DNA from: Notamacropus eugenii
Lineage: Eukaryota > Chordata > Mammalia > Diprotodontia > Macropodidae
DNA: 64,000 nucleotides
Assembly: GCF_028372415.1 (NCBI RefSeq)
Contig: NC_092875.1
Location: forward strand, 432,815,877 to 432,879,876
Reading direction: 5' to 3'
Under the pieces are notes generated by a model. The model saw only the letters and a program-made list of their open reading frames with translations, was not told where the DNA came from and searched no databases. Position 1 is the first letter of the stretch. The number at the start of each line of letters is the position of its first letter. A program made the translations under genes and the position numbers. Of this stretch, positions 35,520 through 47,678 are shown piece by piece.

Positions 35520-36825
35520 AATTTATTTATTTATTTTTAGTTTTCAACCTTCACTTTTAAAAGATTTTGAATTCTAAATTTTTCCTCCTCCTTCCCCTCC
35601 TGCAATCTAATATAGGCTATGCATGTACACACATATTTCCATATTGGTCATGTTATGAAAGAAAAATCAGAACAAAAGAGAAAAACCATGAGAAAGAAAA
35701 AAAGAGAGTAGTATGCTTCAATTTGCATTCACTCTATAGTTCTTTCTCTGAATGTGGATAGCATTGACCATTATGAGTCTTTTGGAATTGTCTTAGATCA
35801 CTGCATTGCTGAGATCTAAGTCTATCACACTTGGTCATTGCACAAGATTGCTGTTACTGCATACAATGTTCTGGTTCTGCCCACTTTACTCAGCATCAGT
35901 TCAGGTTTTTGTGAAATCCACCTGCTCATCATGTCTTATAGTACAACAGCATTCCATTACATTCATATACCACAACTTGTTCAGTCATTCTTCAATTGAT
36001 GGGCATACTCTCAGTTTCTAATTTTTTGCCACCACAAAAAGAACTGCTACAAGTGCTTTTTGCACATGTGGGTCCTTTTTCCTTTTCTATGATCTCTTTG
36101 TAATAAGACCTGGTATGCACAATTTTGTAGCCCTTTGGGCATGGTCCCAAATTGCTCTTCAGAATGGTTGGATCATTTGACAACTCCACCAATAATGCAT
36201 TAGTTTTGTGGAAATATGTTTAACAATTTATAATTATACTATAGTAATTTAATAATAGGCATGTATAGCCTATATCAATCGGTATGCCATCTTGGGGAGG
36301 GGGAAGGGAGAGACAGGGATAACTTGTCATTCAAAAATCTTATAAAGGTAAATATCGAAAACTAAAAATAAATAAATAAATAAATTTTAAAAAGAAAAAA
36401 GAAAAAGACATTAGTAGTCCAATTTTTCCACATCTCCAACATTTATAATTTTTCTGTTTTGTCATATTATTAGCCAATTTGATAGGTATAAGTTGGTACC
36501 TCAGAGTTGTTTTAATTTGCATTTCTCTAATCAACAGTGATTTAGAGCATTTTTTCATATTGCTATAGATAGTTTTAATATCTTCATCTGAAAATTTCCT
36601 GTTCATATCCTTTAAACATTTATCATTTGGGGAATGACTTATATTCCTATAAATTTGATTCAGTACTCTCTATATTTTAGAAATGAAACCTACAAAAATT
36701 GTTCCCCAGCTTTCTGCTTCTCTTCTAATCTTGGTTGCATTGACTTTATTTGTGCAAAATCTTTTTAAATTTAATTCTACATGTATCCTTGTTCCTATCT
36801 ATTTTCTCTAGCATATTGCTTCTCA
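35520..36825 (-). mobile_element. L1 3' part inserted in the L2
   Basis: Antisense L1: TTATTTTTAGTTTTCAACC at the low end, then GAGTCTTTTGGAATTGTC, ACTTTACTCAGCATCAG, ATTCTTCAATTGATGGGC, TCAGAATGGTTGGATC, CTCAGAGTTGTTTTAATTTG and CCTTTAAACATTTATC. A short second L1 end in the same orientation lies at 36270-36400, so two insertions may be merged. Confidence 0.75.
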
Positions 36826-36829
36826 CTAT

Positions 36830-37790
36830 CATCTCCACTCTCAAATCTCTTCTTATGTACTGGTTCTTTCCCTGTTGCCTACAAACACACTAATATCTCT
36901 TCATGCTTTAAAAATGTTGCTTGATCAGATCATCCCTGCTAGCTATCTTTTCTCCCTTTCTTGCTTAAATTCTTTGAGAAAGTTGTATATACCATGTGCT
37001 TCCCTTTCTTCTCTCCTTGCTGGCTTCTAAATCCTCTACAGTCTGCCTTCTTATCTCATGATCCAATTGAAATTGCCCTCTTCAAAGTAACCAAGTTTCT
37101 TGTAATGACAAATTTAATGAAATTCCAATTTTATTTTTTACCTCTTGGTAGCTTTTAACACTGTTGACTACCATCTCTGGAATACCCTGTCCTGTCTGTG
37201 TTTTCATGTCATGGCTCTATCTAGGTTCACCTCCTACATGACTCAGTCTCTCTTGATCTTTATGTTATGCCGCCTAATTATGTATGTCCCCCAAAGCTCT
37301 ATCCAGGGCTCTCTTTCCTTCTCCATCCTTTTATTTTTGCTTGGTGATCTCTAAAGCATCCAGAGGTTCAATTATTATGTCTAGGCAAATGATTCCCAGA
37401 TCTCTATATCTCTACTCTTGCCACCTGAGCTACCATCAATAATAAATAACAGCTAAAGATACACATCTCAGATATGACATGTCCAAAACCTCTGTCCTCT
37501 TCTCAGCTTCCTTATTATTGTCAAGGTCTTATCATTCTCCTAGTCATCTGCACTGAAAATCTTGATGTCTTCCTTGAGCCTTAACTCAATCTTACTTCAC
37601 ATATCTAATACACTGTAAAATTGTGCCATTTCTAAATTCACAACATCTCTTATATACATTCACTTCTCTCTACTCATACAGCTCCCTTCCTACTACCTTG
37701 GCTCTTTTTACCTTTCACTTGGACTATTTTAATAACCTTCTGGTTGCTGTCCTTGCCACAAGTCTCTCCCTCACAGACATCATCCAGGGG
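36830..37790 (+). mobile_element. Fossil L2, reverse-transcriptase part
   Basis: Contains GCTTTTAACACTGTTGACTA, translating AFNTVDYHLW (the AFDTVDH RT motif), then TTCACCTCCTACATGACTC and CAAATGATTCCCAGATCTC (the ADDSQI box, degenerate), and CATGTCCAAAACCTCTGTCC. It continues the element broken at 35515. Confidence 0.75.
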
Positions 37791-38690
37791 AACTACTCTT
37801 TTGGAAAAGTCAACCACCCTACCAATTGAGTGACTAACTGAGATACACAGGGTAGGCAAGTCAACTTAGCTGAAATAGCAAGTTAGCCTGAAATAGAGAC
37901 AGGAGGCAGCATGTCCCATGCAAGTCAAATCAGCACCACCTTGATCACCATCTTCCCTCTGACCTTGATTAGGAATGCCAAGGACCTTAAGCCCAAGAGC
38001 CTCTGGAAGTGCTCCTCAAATCACCAGACCTGCATCTAGTTCAGCTTCCCAGCCATTATTAAGAAGAGAAGTAATTCTGGAGCGAGGGCCTACTTTTCTT
38101 ATCATCACTAGCAATAACTACTGATCAGCTGCCCCTCATAGGCAGATAGGCACAAGAGCCTTGAGAGTGGCAGCCTTCCCTAGCTCCCCACCCCAAGACC
38201 ATCACACTTGCTTTAAGCATCTCACTGTCATCATCTGGGAAAGCAATTCCTCTGGATAAGGGGCCAATCATCCCTACTAAGTGCTAGTCAACTTCTATAC
38301 ACAGGATAGACAGACCAGTCTCACTAAAGCAATAAGGTCCCCTGAGAGAGAGACAGAAGGCAGTGTATGTAAGGTGCTACTGCCACAGTTACTGAAGACC
38401 CAGGAAAGAAAGTCCTTGATACTGTCAAATGGTTCAACATCAGAGAATGTTATGATTTTATCAGTGGAAATGACAGTAAAGAAGAAGCATTAACATCTGC
38501 TTTGCTAATGTGCCCTAAGGAACATGGGACTTTCTCATCTGATTTGCAGCTGAAATGCACCATACGTATGATCTCTATTAGAATGTAAATCCTTGAAAGG
38601 AGAGACTATCTTATTTTTCTTTTTATATACTGAGTGCTTGGTACAGTGTTTGCATATAATAAATACTTGATGAATGTTTTATTAATGAAT
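37790..38690. other. Unclassified 0.9-kb insert in the L2
   Basis: This stretch interrupts the L2 between AAGTCTCTCCCTCA and ATTCACTCCAATCCATCC. It contains two diverged direct repeats of about 145 bp (37783-37925 and 38232-38378) and ends in an L2-like tail (38578-38685). A 71-codon frame at 38281-38493 has no family I recognise. I could not assign it to a known repeat. Confidence 0.5.
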
Positions 38691-38691
38691 A

Positions 38692-39157
38692 AAATTCATT
38701 TATTCACTCCAATCCATCCTTCACACATGTGCCAAAGGAATATTCCTGCAATCCAGGTCTGACCATTCACTCCCCCTATTCAAGAAACTCCAGTTACCTC
38801 TGGGATTAAGTAGAAAATTCTCTGTCTGGCAGTCAAAGCCCTTCATAACCTGGTCCTTTCCTACTTTTCCAGTCTTAGACTTTATTCTCCTCTCTGCAGT
38901 CTGTGATTCGGATACCTTGGCCTATTCTCTTTTCCTCATGCACAACATTCCATTATCCCCCCTTTTTTTTGGTAAAACCTAACCCCCAGGCTTTGAGGGC
39001 TTCTTCATCACTATCCCCGGCTTCCCTTGCTTCTTTCAAGACTCAGTTCAAATCTCATCTTCTGCAGCAGACCTTTCCCTGTCCCCCTACCCTCACAGTG
39101 CTTCCATCTGAGATTACCTTCCATCTACTGTCTTCTTCTTCTTCCCCTCCCCCATAA

Positions 39158-39210
<53 letters not shown>

Positions 39211-39487
39211 CTTTCTTTCTTCCCTCTGTCTCCCCTTCCCCTCCTCTCTTCTCCTCTTTCCCTCCCACCTCTCTCTCTCTCTCTCCCCTCTCTCCATATA
39301 TATGCAAAATATGCTTATATTAGTTATTTGTATGTATGAAGTTAGTCATTTATACATTGTCTCCCCCATTAGGATGTGAGCTCCTTGAGGGCGGAGACAG
39401 TATTTTTGCCTCTTTTTGTGTCCCTAGGATGTAGTGCTTAGCACAGTGCCTGGCACATAGTAAATGCTTAATAAAACTTCTTGACTA
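38692..39487 (+). mobile_element. Fossil L2, C-terminal part and 3' end
   Basis: CACTCCAATCCATCCTTCAC, GGTCTGACCATTCACTCCC, GCAGTCAAAGCCCTTCATAA, then a TC microsatellite (39161-39207). The tail is GTGAGCTCCTTGAGGGC, AGCACAGTGCCTGGCACATA and GTAAATGCTTAATAAA. It completes the element begun at 34600. Confidence 0.85.
39161..39290. repeat. TC microsatellite
   Basis: About 23 TC units, then an imperfect pyrimidine tract. Confidence 0.97.
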
Positions 39488-39824
39488 ATGTGCCTAATAA
39501 GTAAAAATCTGAGTCTTAAACTCAAGCTTTTTAATTATAAGACCACTAATATTATCATTAATGATACAGTAATAAATCCAGTGAATCACTCTATCTAGAG
39601 TCAGAGAATCTGGTTTCAGATCCCAATTCTGCCACTCATTACCCGTATATAATAAGAGAATCAGGTGTTAGTTCCATTTAAATGAGTAATACATAACTAA
39701 AATTTATCTTTTTAAGAATAAAGTGATAGGGAAAAAGTGATAAGACTATAATGGAAAAACCCAAAGATTTTAATGGAAATTTTTGTGAAACATTACATTC
39801 TTCGCTGACTTATTAAGAGGAGAC

Positions 39825-40260
39825 TAGATTCATAGAATTTTAGAGTTAGAAGGAACTCTAGTCGTGTCTTCTAGCACATGCGGCTATATTCTCTGTTGTG
39901 GAAAGATCCTGCTTGAATATTTCCACATAGTCTATCCCATGTTTGAACATGAGAAAGTTCTTCCAATGCAAATCTGTCTGTCTCACTATAACTTCTACTC
40001 ACTGATTTCTTTCTACCCTCTGAAATTAACAGGAAAAAGTCCTCTTTCATATGATAATACTTCAATTATTGGAAGAAAACTAAACTTTTTTGTAGCCTAA
40101 AGATCTCACTCCCCACCCCCTCCCCATCCCTTTCATGGTTCTTCATGTAGCATATTTTCCAGAGTCTTTACCTTTCTGATGACCGTTTCAGATACAGTCT
40201 GCTTTGTAAGTGGCATTCTTAATGCTGCACCCAGAATAGAAGGAAATACGTTAGTTATTC
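39825..40260 (-). mobile_element. CR1/L3-like fossil
   Basis: The start CATAGAATTTTAGAGTTAGAAGGAACTC is the antisense form of a CR1/L3 3' terminus. It is followed by typical text: CATGAGAAAGTTCTTCCAATG and TGCTGCACCCAGAATAGA. Assignment is by pattern only. Confidence 0.5.
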
Positions 40261-40324
40261 TTTCTTGATGACGTAGAATCATCATTATAATGAGAGAAAT
40301 TGATACGTATGTAGCAGTTTTTAA

Positions 40325-40495
40325 TGGGTATCCTTAGTATCTCACTTGATTCTCCCAGGTCACATTATGATATAAGCGTATCACTCTTTCCATAATACAG
40401 ATGGGGAAACTGAGGCTTAATAAGAGAAATAGCTTCAGCATGATTACAAAGCCAAGAAGCTACAGAGTTTGGATTCAAAACCAGGTTCTCCCCTT
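40325..40495 (-). mobile_element. MIR fragment
   Basis: Antisense MIR: ATACAGATGGGGAAACTGAG, GCTTAATAAGAGAAATAGC and GTTTGGATTCAAAACCAGG. Confidence 0.75.
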
Positions 40496-41224
40496 ACCCC
40501 ATCAGTACTTCTGATATCCATTCTGGCATTCAGAGTGATGCCTCCAAGGTCTGGTGAGGTATGCAGGGCTATTTGCCCTTATACTAAATAATCAATTATT
40601 CTAATTATTTCTATTTTTCTTTCTGTGTCTATCTTCCTATTTTTTTTAACGTGATCTAAGACAGCTGGCCTAAGTGTGGCTCCTTGTTTGTGGTCTTTTC
40701 TATAAAGTAAAGAACATGGCCTGTGCAATAGCTATTTTCCTTAAGGCTCAGAGGTTTTTGTTTTTTGCTTATTTTGTAGGTTGTATCCTTCTACAAGAAC
40801 ATCACAAGAAAGGATGTGCACCTTCAGGGACCTTGTGACATCTCTGCTATTGTGTTTTAGGTATTGATTTGCAAAGGTCCTTCTTTCCTACTAGGCACTA
40901 TGCCCACTGTTCAAGTGGGTGGCCACTAGGTGATAGGATCTATAGCCATTCTTTTCCTGAATCTCAATTTCCCTAGACAAGAACCTCATGTAAGAATGCT
41001 TCCTATTAATCCAAGAACACACAGTAGTTTTTTAATTAATCCCTTAAGTACTAAGTACATTAAGTCGGTTCTCAGGGTCATTGTATCTTTTCCTTTGTAT
41101 TGTTAGGATGGGGCTATGTAACGGCTATGTGTTTCTAGAACTTTTCTGATCTCATTCCCTACAACTGCTAGTGTTTTCCCTTTAAAAAATTTTGTTGAAT
41201 TTATTTGGTGTACATTTTATAAAT

Positions 41225-41462
41225 GTTGTTGTTTACTCATTTGTGTCTGACTTTTCACAATCCCATCTTGGTGAAGACACTAGAGTGGTTTCCCATTTCC
41301 TTTTCCATTTCATTTTACAGATAAGGAAACTAAGGCAAACAGGATCAAGTGACTTGCCCAGGGTCACAAACCTAGTTAGTGTCTGAGGTCAGATTTGAAC
41401 TCAGAAAGGGTCTTTCTGACTCTAGCCTTGGCACTCTGACTACTGCACCACTTAGCTGTTTA
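41225..41462 (-). mobile_element. MAR1-type CORE-SINE, full length
   Basis: Antisense copy from GTTGTTGTTTACTCATTTG and TGTCTGACTTTTCACAATC through CACTAGAGTGGTTTCCC, GAAACTAAGGCAAACAGG and ACTTGCCCAGGGTCAC to CACCACTTAGCTGTT. Confidence 0.88.
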
Positions 41463-41464
41463 AT

Positions 41465-43275
41465 ATGCACAATGTCTACAATGTACATGGAGAGAACAGT
41501 AGCCATAAAACAACTGAAACTAAGTGTTGTGAAATTATAAAGAATAAACTTGGCTCAAAAGAAGAGATATAAGAGCACACCTCTTCTGACTCCTGTGAAA
41601 GTTGTGGTTTGCATGTATGGAGTATTTCACATAGATAATTTTCTTGACATGTTGATCAGTTAGTTTTAAGGCATGTTTTTCCCTTCTTTTTTTTTTTCTA
41701 AAAAATCTGTTATTATAAGAGAAGGATGAGGGTACATAGAAGAGGGATACAGGGGGAAAGGTAGGCAAGTCTAATTTTAAAAAGTCACCCCTTGAATGAT
41801 TGTTCATTTTTCATAACCTCAGCTCTTTGTAATTGTTTTCTGTTAGAGAGACAGACTCAGGGTTAGAAAAGCTCAGCCTTCATCAGACTTAACTTCTGCA
41901 AACTTACATACGTAGAGCAGATCAAGATTTGTAAACAGTGAGATATTTTCTCCTTAAAATGCTTCCCTGGAGCACCCACTTTAGAGCAAAGGTTTGAAAA
42001 GCAAATGATAATTCACTCCATGAGGAGATTAAAGGGGAGGAGAAGAATGGGGGGAGGGGGACAGAAAGAGAAAAAAGGTTGAGTGACGACATGTATCATC
42101 CTGTGCTTTCATCTGCCTGTCAGAGTGGGAAAGGACTGATAGGGGCTAACTTAGAAGATAATTAACCATGTGGTTTCCCCTGAAGAAAAGCCAGACATTC
42201 ACCTGCCACTAATTTTCCTCCTGGTGACAAAGGTCATTTGGAATTTGAATGCTCGGAATAAAAGGATTATTGGAAGCTAAAGACCTGATGCAGATGGGCA
42301 TATGGGGCTGTGCCCAGGAGGGCAACAGAGGCCTGTTTTTCAGGTGTCTATTCCTCCCAGGACTTGGCATAGGTGGAGACAGTGGAGGCAGCCAAGAGCC
42401 TTAGCTATATGACTACAATGCATCAACTACAAAGGACTGAGACTTAATGTCCTGGCACACTTTTCCTGGCTCATTCCTTCCTGAGATGGCTGTTCTGATT
42501 CTGGGCCTGAGAGAGGGGATTATAATTGCTCTGGGTTGGGCTTGATGCTTTGGAAGGGGGTGGGACAGACAATTGTCTGTCTTGGTCTGTTATTTGGAGG
42601 TCAGTCTTGGATTAAATATATTTATATACATTTGACAGGCATGAACGCATAATCTTATTTGATTTTATACAATATAAATTACAAAATTTTGAGCTAGAAA
42701 TAGAACTTTAATCCAGTCCACACATCTACCAATTGAGAAAATTGAGACCCAAAGGGCCTCTTGGTCACTAGTTAGCAGCAAGGTTCAGGCAAGAACTCAG
42801 GTGTCCCTGATTCCCAGATGTTCCCTTCACCCCAAACATATCCTCTTCTTTTAACAATCTTGAGAGGTAGCTAAGGCAAGCATTATTATCCCCATTAGAT
42901 GAGGAAACTGAGTCATGGGCTGAAAGAATAATTTGTTTTACAATATACAATTAATTAATAGATCTTATACTAGAACATATCAACCTGGTCCTGAAGACTC
43001 CTGGGGGTTGGCATGACCAAGGATGAACAAGATTCCCTAGGACCACCAGTGAATAGTCTGGAGCAGTCCTGGGAGTAGGGAGAGGGTTTTTACAAGGTAT
43101 TACCTCATACCTTTGTGTTCTATAAAATGATTTCCTTAAATTTCACTGAAAATTTCAGATTCACTCAAGGAAAATTCAATCAGGTGTTTTTCCCAAAGGA
43201 GAGGCTGGAGGGGAGTTGACTTAAAGAGAGTGACAGTTACAGGAGCATTTAAGAATTTTAAGGGCCTCTCTAGAA
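41465..43275. other. Mostly unique intron segment
   Basis: No gene seen. 42140-42270 is repeat-free, with CACCTGCCACTAATTTTCC and GACAAAGGTCATTTGG. A MIR-like scrap is at 42680-42760 and another at 42850-42920. Confidence 0.45.
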
Positions 43276-43279
43276 GGAG

Positions 43280-43418
43280 ATACATCTAGGTGGTGCAATG
43301 GGATAGAGTAGTCCTGGAGTCAGGAGGACCTGAGTTCAAATCTGGCCTCAGACACCTACTAATTGTGTGACCCTGGGCAAGTCACTTAATCCCAATTGCC
43401 TTCCCCCAAAAAAGAATA
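43280..43418 (+). mobile_element. MAR1-type CORE-SINE
   Basis: CATCTAGGTGGTGCAATGG, GTCAGGAGGACCTGAGTTCA, CTGGCCTCAGACACCTAC and TGACCCTGGGCAAGTCACTT. Confidence 0.88.
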
Positions 43419-43494
43419 TTAGGGATAAGGGCTTATGTATAAAAGTGACCTTAGGGAGAATTTAGTTCAATCCTGTCATTAGGAAAAAAAGCAC

Positions 43495-43690
43495 AAATTT
43501 TTTCCTGCTTTTACAAAGGACAAGCCTGTCAGGTGAGTAGTGCAGTTATTGTTACCCTATTTCACAGAGGGAGAAACTGAGGCTTTAGAAGTGAAGTTAC
43601 TTGTCCAAAGGCAAACAGCTAGTTATTGATGGAGTCATGACCAGAATTCAGATCTCTTCATATTAAATCCCAGCACCTTGCTGCCATCCC
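43495..43690 (-). mobile_element. MIR fragment
   Basis: Antisense MIR: TACCCTATTTCACAGAGGG, AGAAACTGAGGCTTTAGAAG and TTACTTGTCCAAAGGC. Confidence 0.7.
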
Positions 43691-43756
43691 ACCCACCTAA
43701 TCCCAGAAGAATATTTTGGATGGAAACCTGTAGCAATAGCAGCAGCTTCCCGTAGA

Positions 43757-43952
43757 CTGGGGGTTCTTAACCTTTTCTGTGTCATGAAACCCTTTGCCAG
43801 TGTGTTGATATCTATGGACCCCTTCTCAGAGTAATATTTTTAAATGTATGAAATAAAACACCTAGAGTTACAAAGGAAAACAATTATATTGAAATGCAGT
43901 TATAAAAATATATTTTTTAAAAGTTCACATAACCCAGATTGAGAATCTCTGT
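43757..43952. mobile_element. hAT-like MITE
   Basis: The left end CTGGGGGTTCTTAACCT and the right end (reverse complement CAGAGATTCTCAATCT) match at about 10 of 16 positions, the form of hAT/Charlie termini. The body (GTGTCATGAAACCCTTTGCC, GGACCCCTTCTCAGAGTAAT) resembles a widespread mammalian MITE. No 8-bp duplication is clear. Confidence 0.6.
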
Positions 43953-44046
43953 CACAAATCATAAATTCATAGCCTCAGATCATCACCCAAATTCTGGTCA
44001 CCTCTCAATTACAGGAGGATTTTTATTGATAATTAGAAAAAGATCA

Positions 44047-44172
44047 GGGGCAACTAGGTGGTGCAGTAGATAGAACCCGGCTCTGGAGTCAGAAGAATAT
44101 GAGTTTGAATTCAGTCTCAGACACTTTGGGCAAATCACTTAACCCTAATTGTCTCAAAAAAAAGAAAAAAGA
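44047..44172 (+). mobile_element. MAR1-type CORE-SINE with possible target duplication
   Basis: GGGGCAACTAGGTGGTGCAG, GGCTCTGGAGTCAGAAG and GGGCAAATCACTTAACCC, with an A-rich end. AAAAAGAT precedes the element and follows its tail, a likely target duplication. Confidence 0.85.
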
Positions 44173-44631
44173 TTCAATTTTAAATCTCTTGGCTAAGCAT
44201 GAAGGACTGAGGGTGAGACAACTTTGTGGTGGGACTGACTAGTAATTATGCTAGATTTATATGATCTCTGAGTTGGGAGGGATCTCAAGAGTTATTCAGA
44301 TCAATTGTTTAGGGGAAATAAAAAAAAATGGTCCCTTTTAGGATCCATAGTAAGTGGTTATCCCATTTCTGAATGAAAACCTCCAATGATGGAGAATGCA
44401 CAACTTTCAAAGGAAATTTCTTCTCCTAGTTTTTGGATAGTTCTGATGTTAGGAAGATTTTGTTCAATGGAAATCTGTCTACCTACATTGAACTTGGTTT
44501 TGCCCTGTGGAGACAAGGAAAGTATGATATCTCCAGCATAACTTCTCAAATATTTAAAAACAATAATTATGTTTCCTAAGTCTTTTCTTCTTCAGGTTAA
44601 ACAGCCTCTTCACCTGATCCTCCTATATCAT

Positions 44632-44892
44632 TGGAAGGTAGGTAGTACAATGAGTAGAGTTTTAGACTGGATCAAGAAAGACCTAAGTTCTGCTTTGGAT
44701 ACTAAATGTTTGCCCTTGGTCAAGTCACATCATTTTACCAGAGCCTCAGTTTCCTGATCTGTAAAATGGGGATAATGATAGAATCTACCTTCCAGGGTTG
44801 TTGTGAGGATAAGAAGAAAAATATTTCTAAAGAACTTTCCAAGTCTTAAAATGCTATATAAATGTTAGCTATTATTACTTATTATTATTTTT
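44632..44892 (+). mobile_element. Full-length MIR nested in the CR1/L3 fossil
   Basis: AGGTAGGTAGTACAATGAGTAG, CAGAGCCTCAGTTTCCTG, GTAAAATGGGGATAATGATA, GGGTTGTTGTGAGGATAAG and TGCTATATAAATGTTAGC. The host LINE resumes at GGTTCCTTCCCGATCCTAG. Confidence 0.88.
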
Positions 44893-45477
44893 TATGGTTC
44901 CTTCCCGATCCTAGTTGCCCTCTTCTGATGTGCTTCAACATCATTACTAATGTTTGATATCCAGAAATGAAGAAATATGGTCTGGGAAAGGGCAGCCATT
45001 GTGGACACTATGATCTTCTCCATCTTTTTCCTCTGCCATGTTATCCTGCTGAAGTTTATTGAGCTCATAGTCTAACCAAACTTCAAGGTAGTTTGTATAC
45101 AAATTGTTAATCACCTCTCTCTTACCCTGTACTTGTTCAGTTAATCTTTTTAAAGTAAGTACAGAACATTACATTTAGTCTTATTAAATTTCATCTCATT
45201 AGTTTTGGCCCTAGCTTAAGTTCCAGCTTATTTGAGATCTTTTTGATTCCCAATTCTGTCACCCAGTTAATGACACTGTTTCCAGCTTCATGGCATCCAC
45301 AAAAAAATTTGCATTCTATCTAATTATTCATGAAAAACACTGAAGAGATTAAAAATCAAAGGTCGACTTCTGAATCACTCCCTAGAGATTTTCCTACTGG
45401 TTGAAATTAACTAACTTTGGCTTTGGAGATGGTCTAAATCCACCTAAATATATTTTCATCTAATCCATGTAAATTAT

Positions 45478-45635
45478 AGGAGCTTAGATTTAGAAGTGAA
45501 AGGTAGCTTAAAGGTCTAATTTTGTCATCATATAGTTGAGAAAATTAAGACCCAAATAAGTGATTTGCCCAAGATCACCCAGATAGTATCATAGTATCAG
45601 AGGTGAGATGCAAATTCAGTCTATCTGTCTATCTG

Positions 45636-45678
<43 letters not shown>

Positions 45679-45682
45679 CTAT
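45478..45682. repeat. MIR fragment and TC microsatellite
   Basis: 45478-45612 is antisense MIR (GTGATTTGCCCAAGATCACC). A TCTG/TC microsatellite follows at 45618-45680. Confidence 0.75.
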
Positions 45683-46579
45683 CACCCAGAAGAAACAGTA
45701 TTCACTGTCTCCAGGGTATATCATATTACCTCTCTTGTCCACAGGGATATTAGAGACTTTGTGAAAAATGTAGGTAGTATACTATTGGTATAACATGTCC
45801 CTGATCTGCCAGTCTAGCTACCTTGCCAAAAAGAGAAATGAGGATAGTCATTCATGACTTGTTCTCATAGAGATCACACCTTCCTTTCCAAATGTTCAAA
45901 ACCTTTCTTTCAATAATCTATTCTTGAAGTTTCTGAGACTCCATGTCAAGCCCTCCTTTCCCCACTGCTTTTTGAAAATTTGTTAAACAGTTTTTGGTCT
46001 CCAGTTGGTACCTCTCCTGCTCTCCATGATTAAGTTGATGCAATAATTGTATCCCCATACTTTTTGGTATCTTCGGATGTGATGTGTTCACCCTCAAAGA
46101 CTTGAATGATGACTAGGAAATATTCTACCACTTCCTCACTTACGTTCAGTTCCAATTGCCTTTGAACCCTCTCTAGTCTAATGATCATTCTTTTCACAGA
46201 GAAAAGCAAAAGAGGAGGTAAATAACTGGCTCTCTTTGTCATCTCCATTAGAACCACAAGAAATGTCTATCCATTCTTTGAATTTTTCTTGTGACCAACA
46301 TAGCTCTTTGCTAAGTTTAGAATTTTTGCAAGCCTCTAACTAGTCATGCTGGACTTTCATCTTCTTTACACTGTTTTTCTCAAGTCAATGTTACTTTATT
46401 GTAGTTGTCCTCATTTCAATCTTCTGAGCAAAATATGAGACCATGGGAAAGCTCCCCCTGAAGTCAATCCACCATTTTAGAAATTTCCTACTTTTCTTCC
46501 TCACCAGAATCAATTGTGATTGTCTTGTTAGAATGATTTTCTCCAGAGTCCCCCTTTTCTTGTGTTGACTTTCCTTTTA

Positions 46580-47628
46580 GAATCTCAGGTCATTGGGATC
46601 CCATCTAGTTTTTCTCTGAATTTTCTGAAATCCATTCTCCTAAGCTCCTTCTCAGACAACACTGTTCTCTTCCTTATCCATCACCAACTCTAACAAGTAC
46701 ATCTCTACAAGGTTTCCACCACACTCATCAGTTTCTCCTCCTTGGTTAGAGGAAGGACCAGACCCAGTCTTTGCCCAAGTCAAAATGGCTGCTTTGATAA
46801 AAGCTGTGGGGGCAAGGGAGGTCCAACTGTAAAAATAGCCCCTCAAAATATCCTGGTGGGATGGGGTGTGAGAAATGTCTTATGGAAGCACCATAGAAAT
46901 AGACTAAAGATGAAGGGTTTTTATATTGTGGTAACTGGGGTTACATATGAATTTTTTTCAATTAAAAATAATAGGTGCTACTTCTTTTAGCTCTCCACCA
47001 GTTCTTGTTGTAATAAAGTCCTACTCCTATTCAAGTTAGGATACAAATGAGAAAAGACTGAGAATCACTACCTTGAGGGGAAGATGAGAGAGTAGTTCAG
47101 ACAGAAGGAAAATCACTCAAATGGAAATTGTTTGGAAAAGAAAGGAAGGGAAGAAGGGAAGGAAGACTCTTAGCACAAATAAGTAGATCTCCATGTGGAG
47201 AGAAATGTGAAGGATGTGCAGACAAGGACTAAACACTAGGCAAATGCATAAATAGGTATTATGTGCAATCAAGTACTTGACTGAGCACAAAAAGTCTAAC
47301 TCTGACTGCTTTCTGCATGCTTTTCTCCTCTTCAGTTTTTCCACTCTTCTCTGATCTTTTATTTTTAAACACCCTCTTCATTCATTTATTTTCTCTTCTA
47401 TTACCTCTTATCCTCCTGTCATTTCTATTTATCAGTCCTTGCACCCTTTTCCTCCCAGGATTCTTCCTTGAGTTCTCTCAGCACTCCTCTCCTTCATCCC
47501 TTCCCTCCCCCTCTCAATATCAATTTCCTGCTGACTACCAGGCTAGCATATGGAAGCCTTCTGGGAATCATCTTTCCTTAGGACACATTTCCCAGAATAC
47601 CATGGGAACACTTGGCATTATGGCAACA

Positions 47629-47678
<50 letters not shown>

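Larger units (their letters stand above)
44255..46580 (-). mobile_element. Long CR1/L3-like LINE fossil
   Basis: Antisense CR1/L3 pattern: CTGAGTTGGGAGGGATCTC, CCCATTTCTGAATGAAAACC, CAGGTTAAACAGCCTCTTCA, then AATTTCATCTCATTAG and CTTCATGGCATCCACAAAAA. It is split by a MIR (44632-44892), a MIR/TC tract (45478-45680) and drift. The far end (beyond 45800) is less certain. Confidence 0.5.

Noticed and set aside
38281..38493. 71-codon frame as a new gene or processed pseudogene
   Set aside because: No recognised domain, no start context, and it overlaps a diverged repeat inside a LINE insertion.
47629..47674. CRISPR-like array or other spaced repeat
   Set aside because: A simple CA microsatellite without spacers; the sequence is mammalian.
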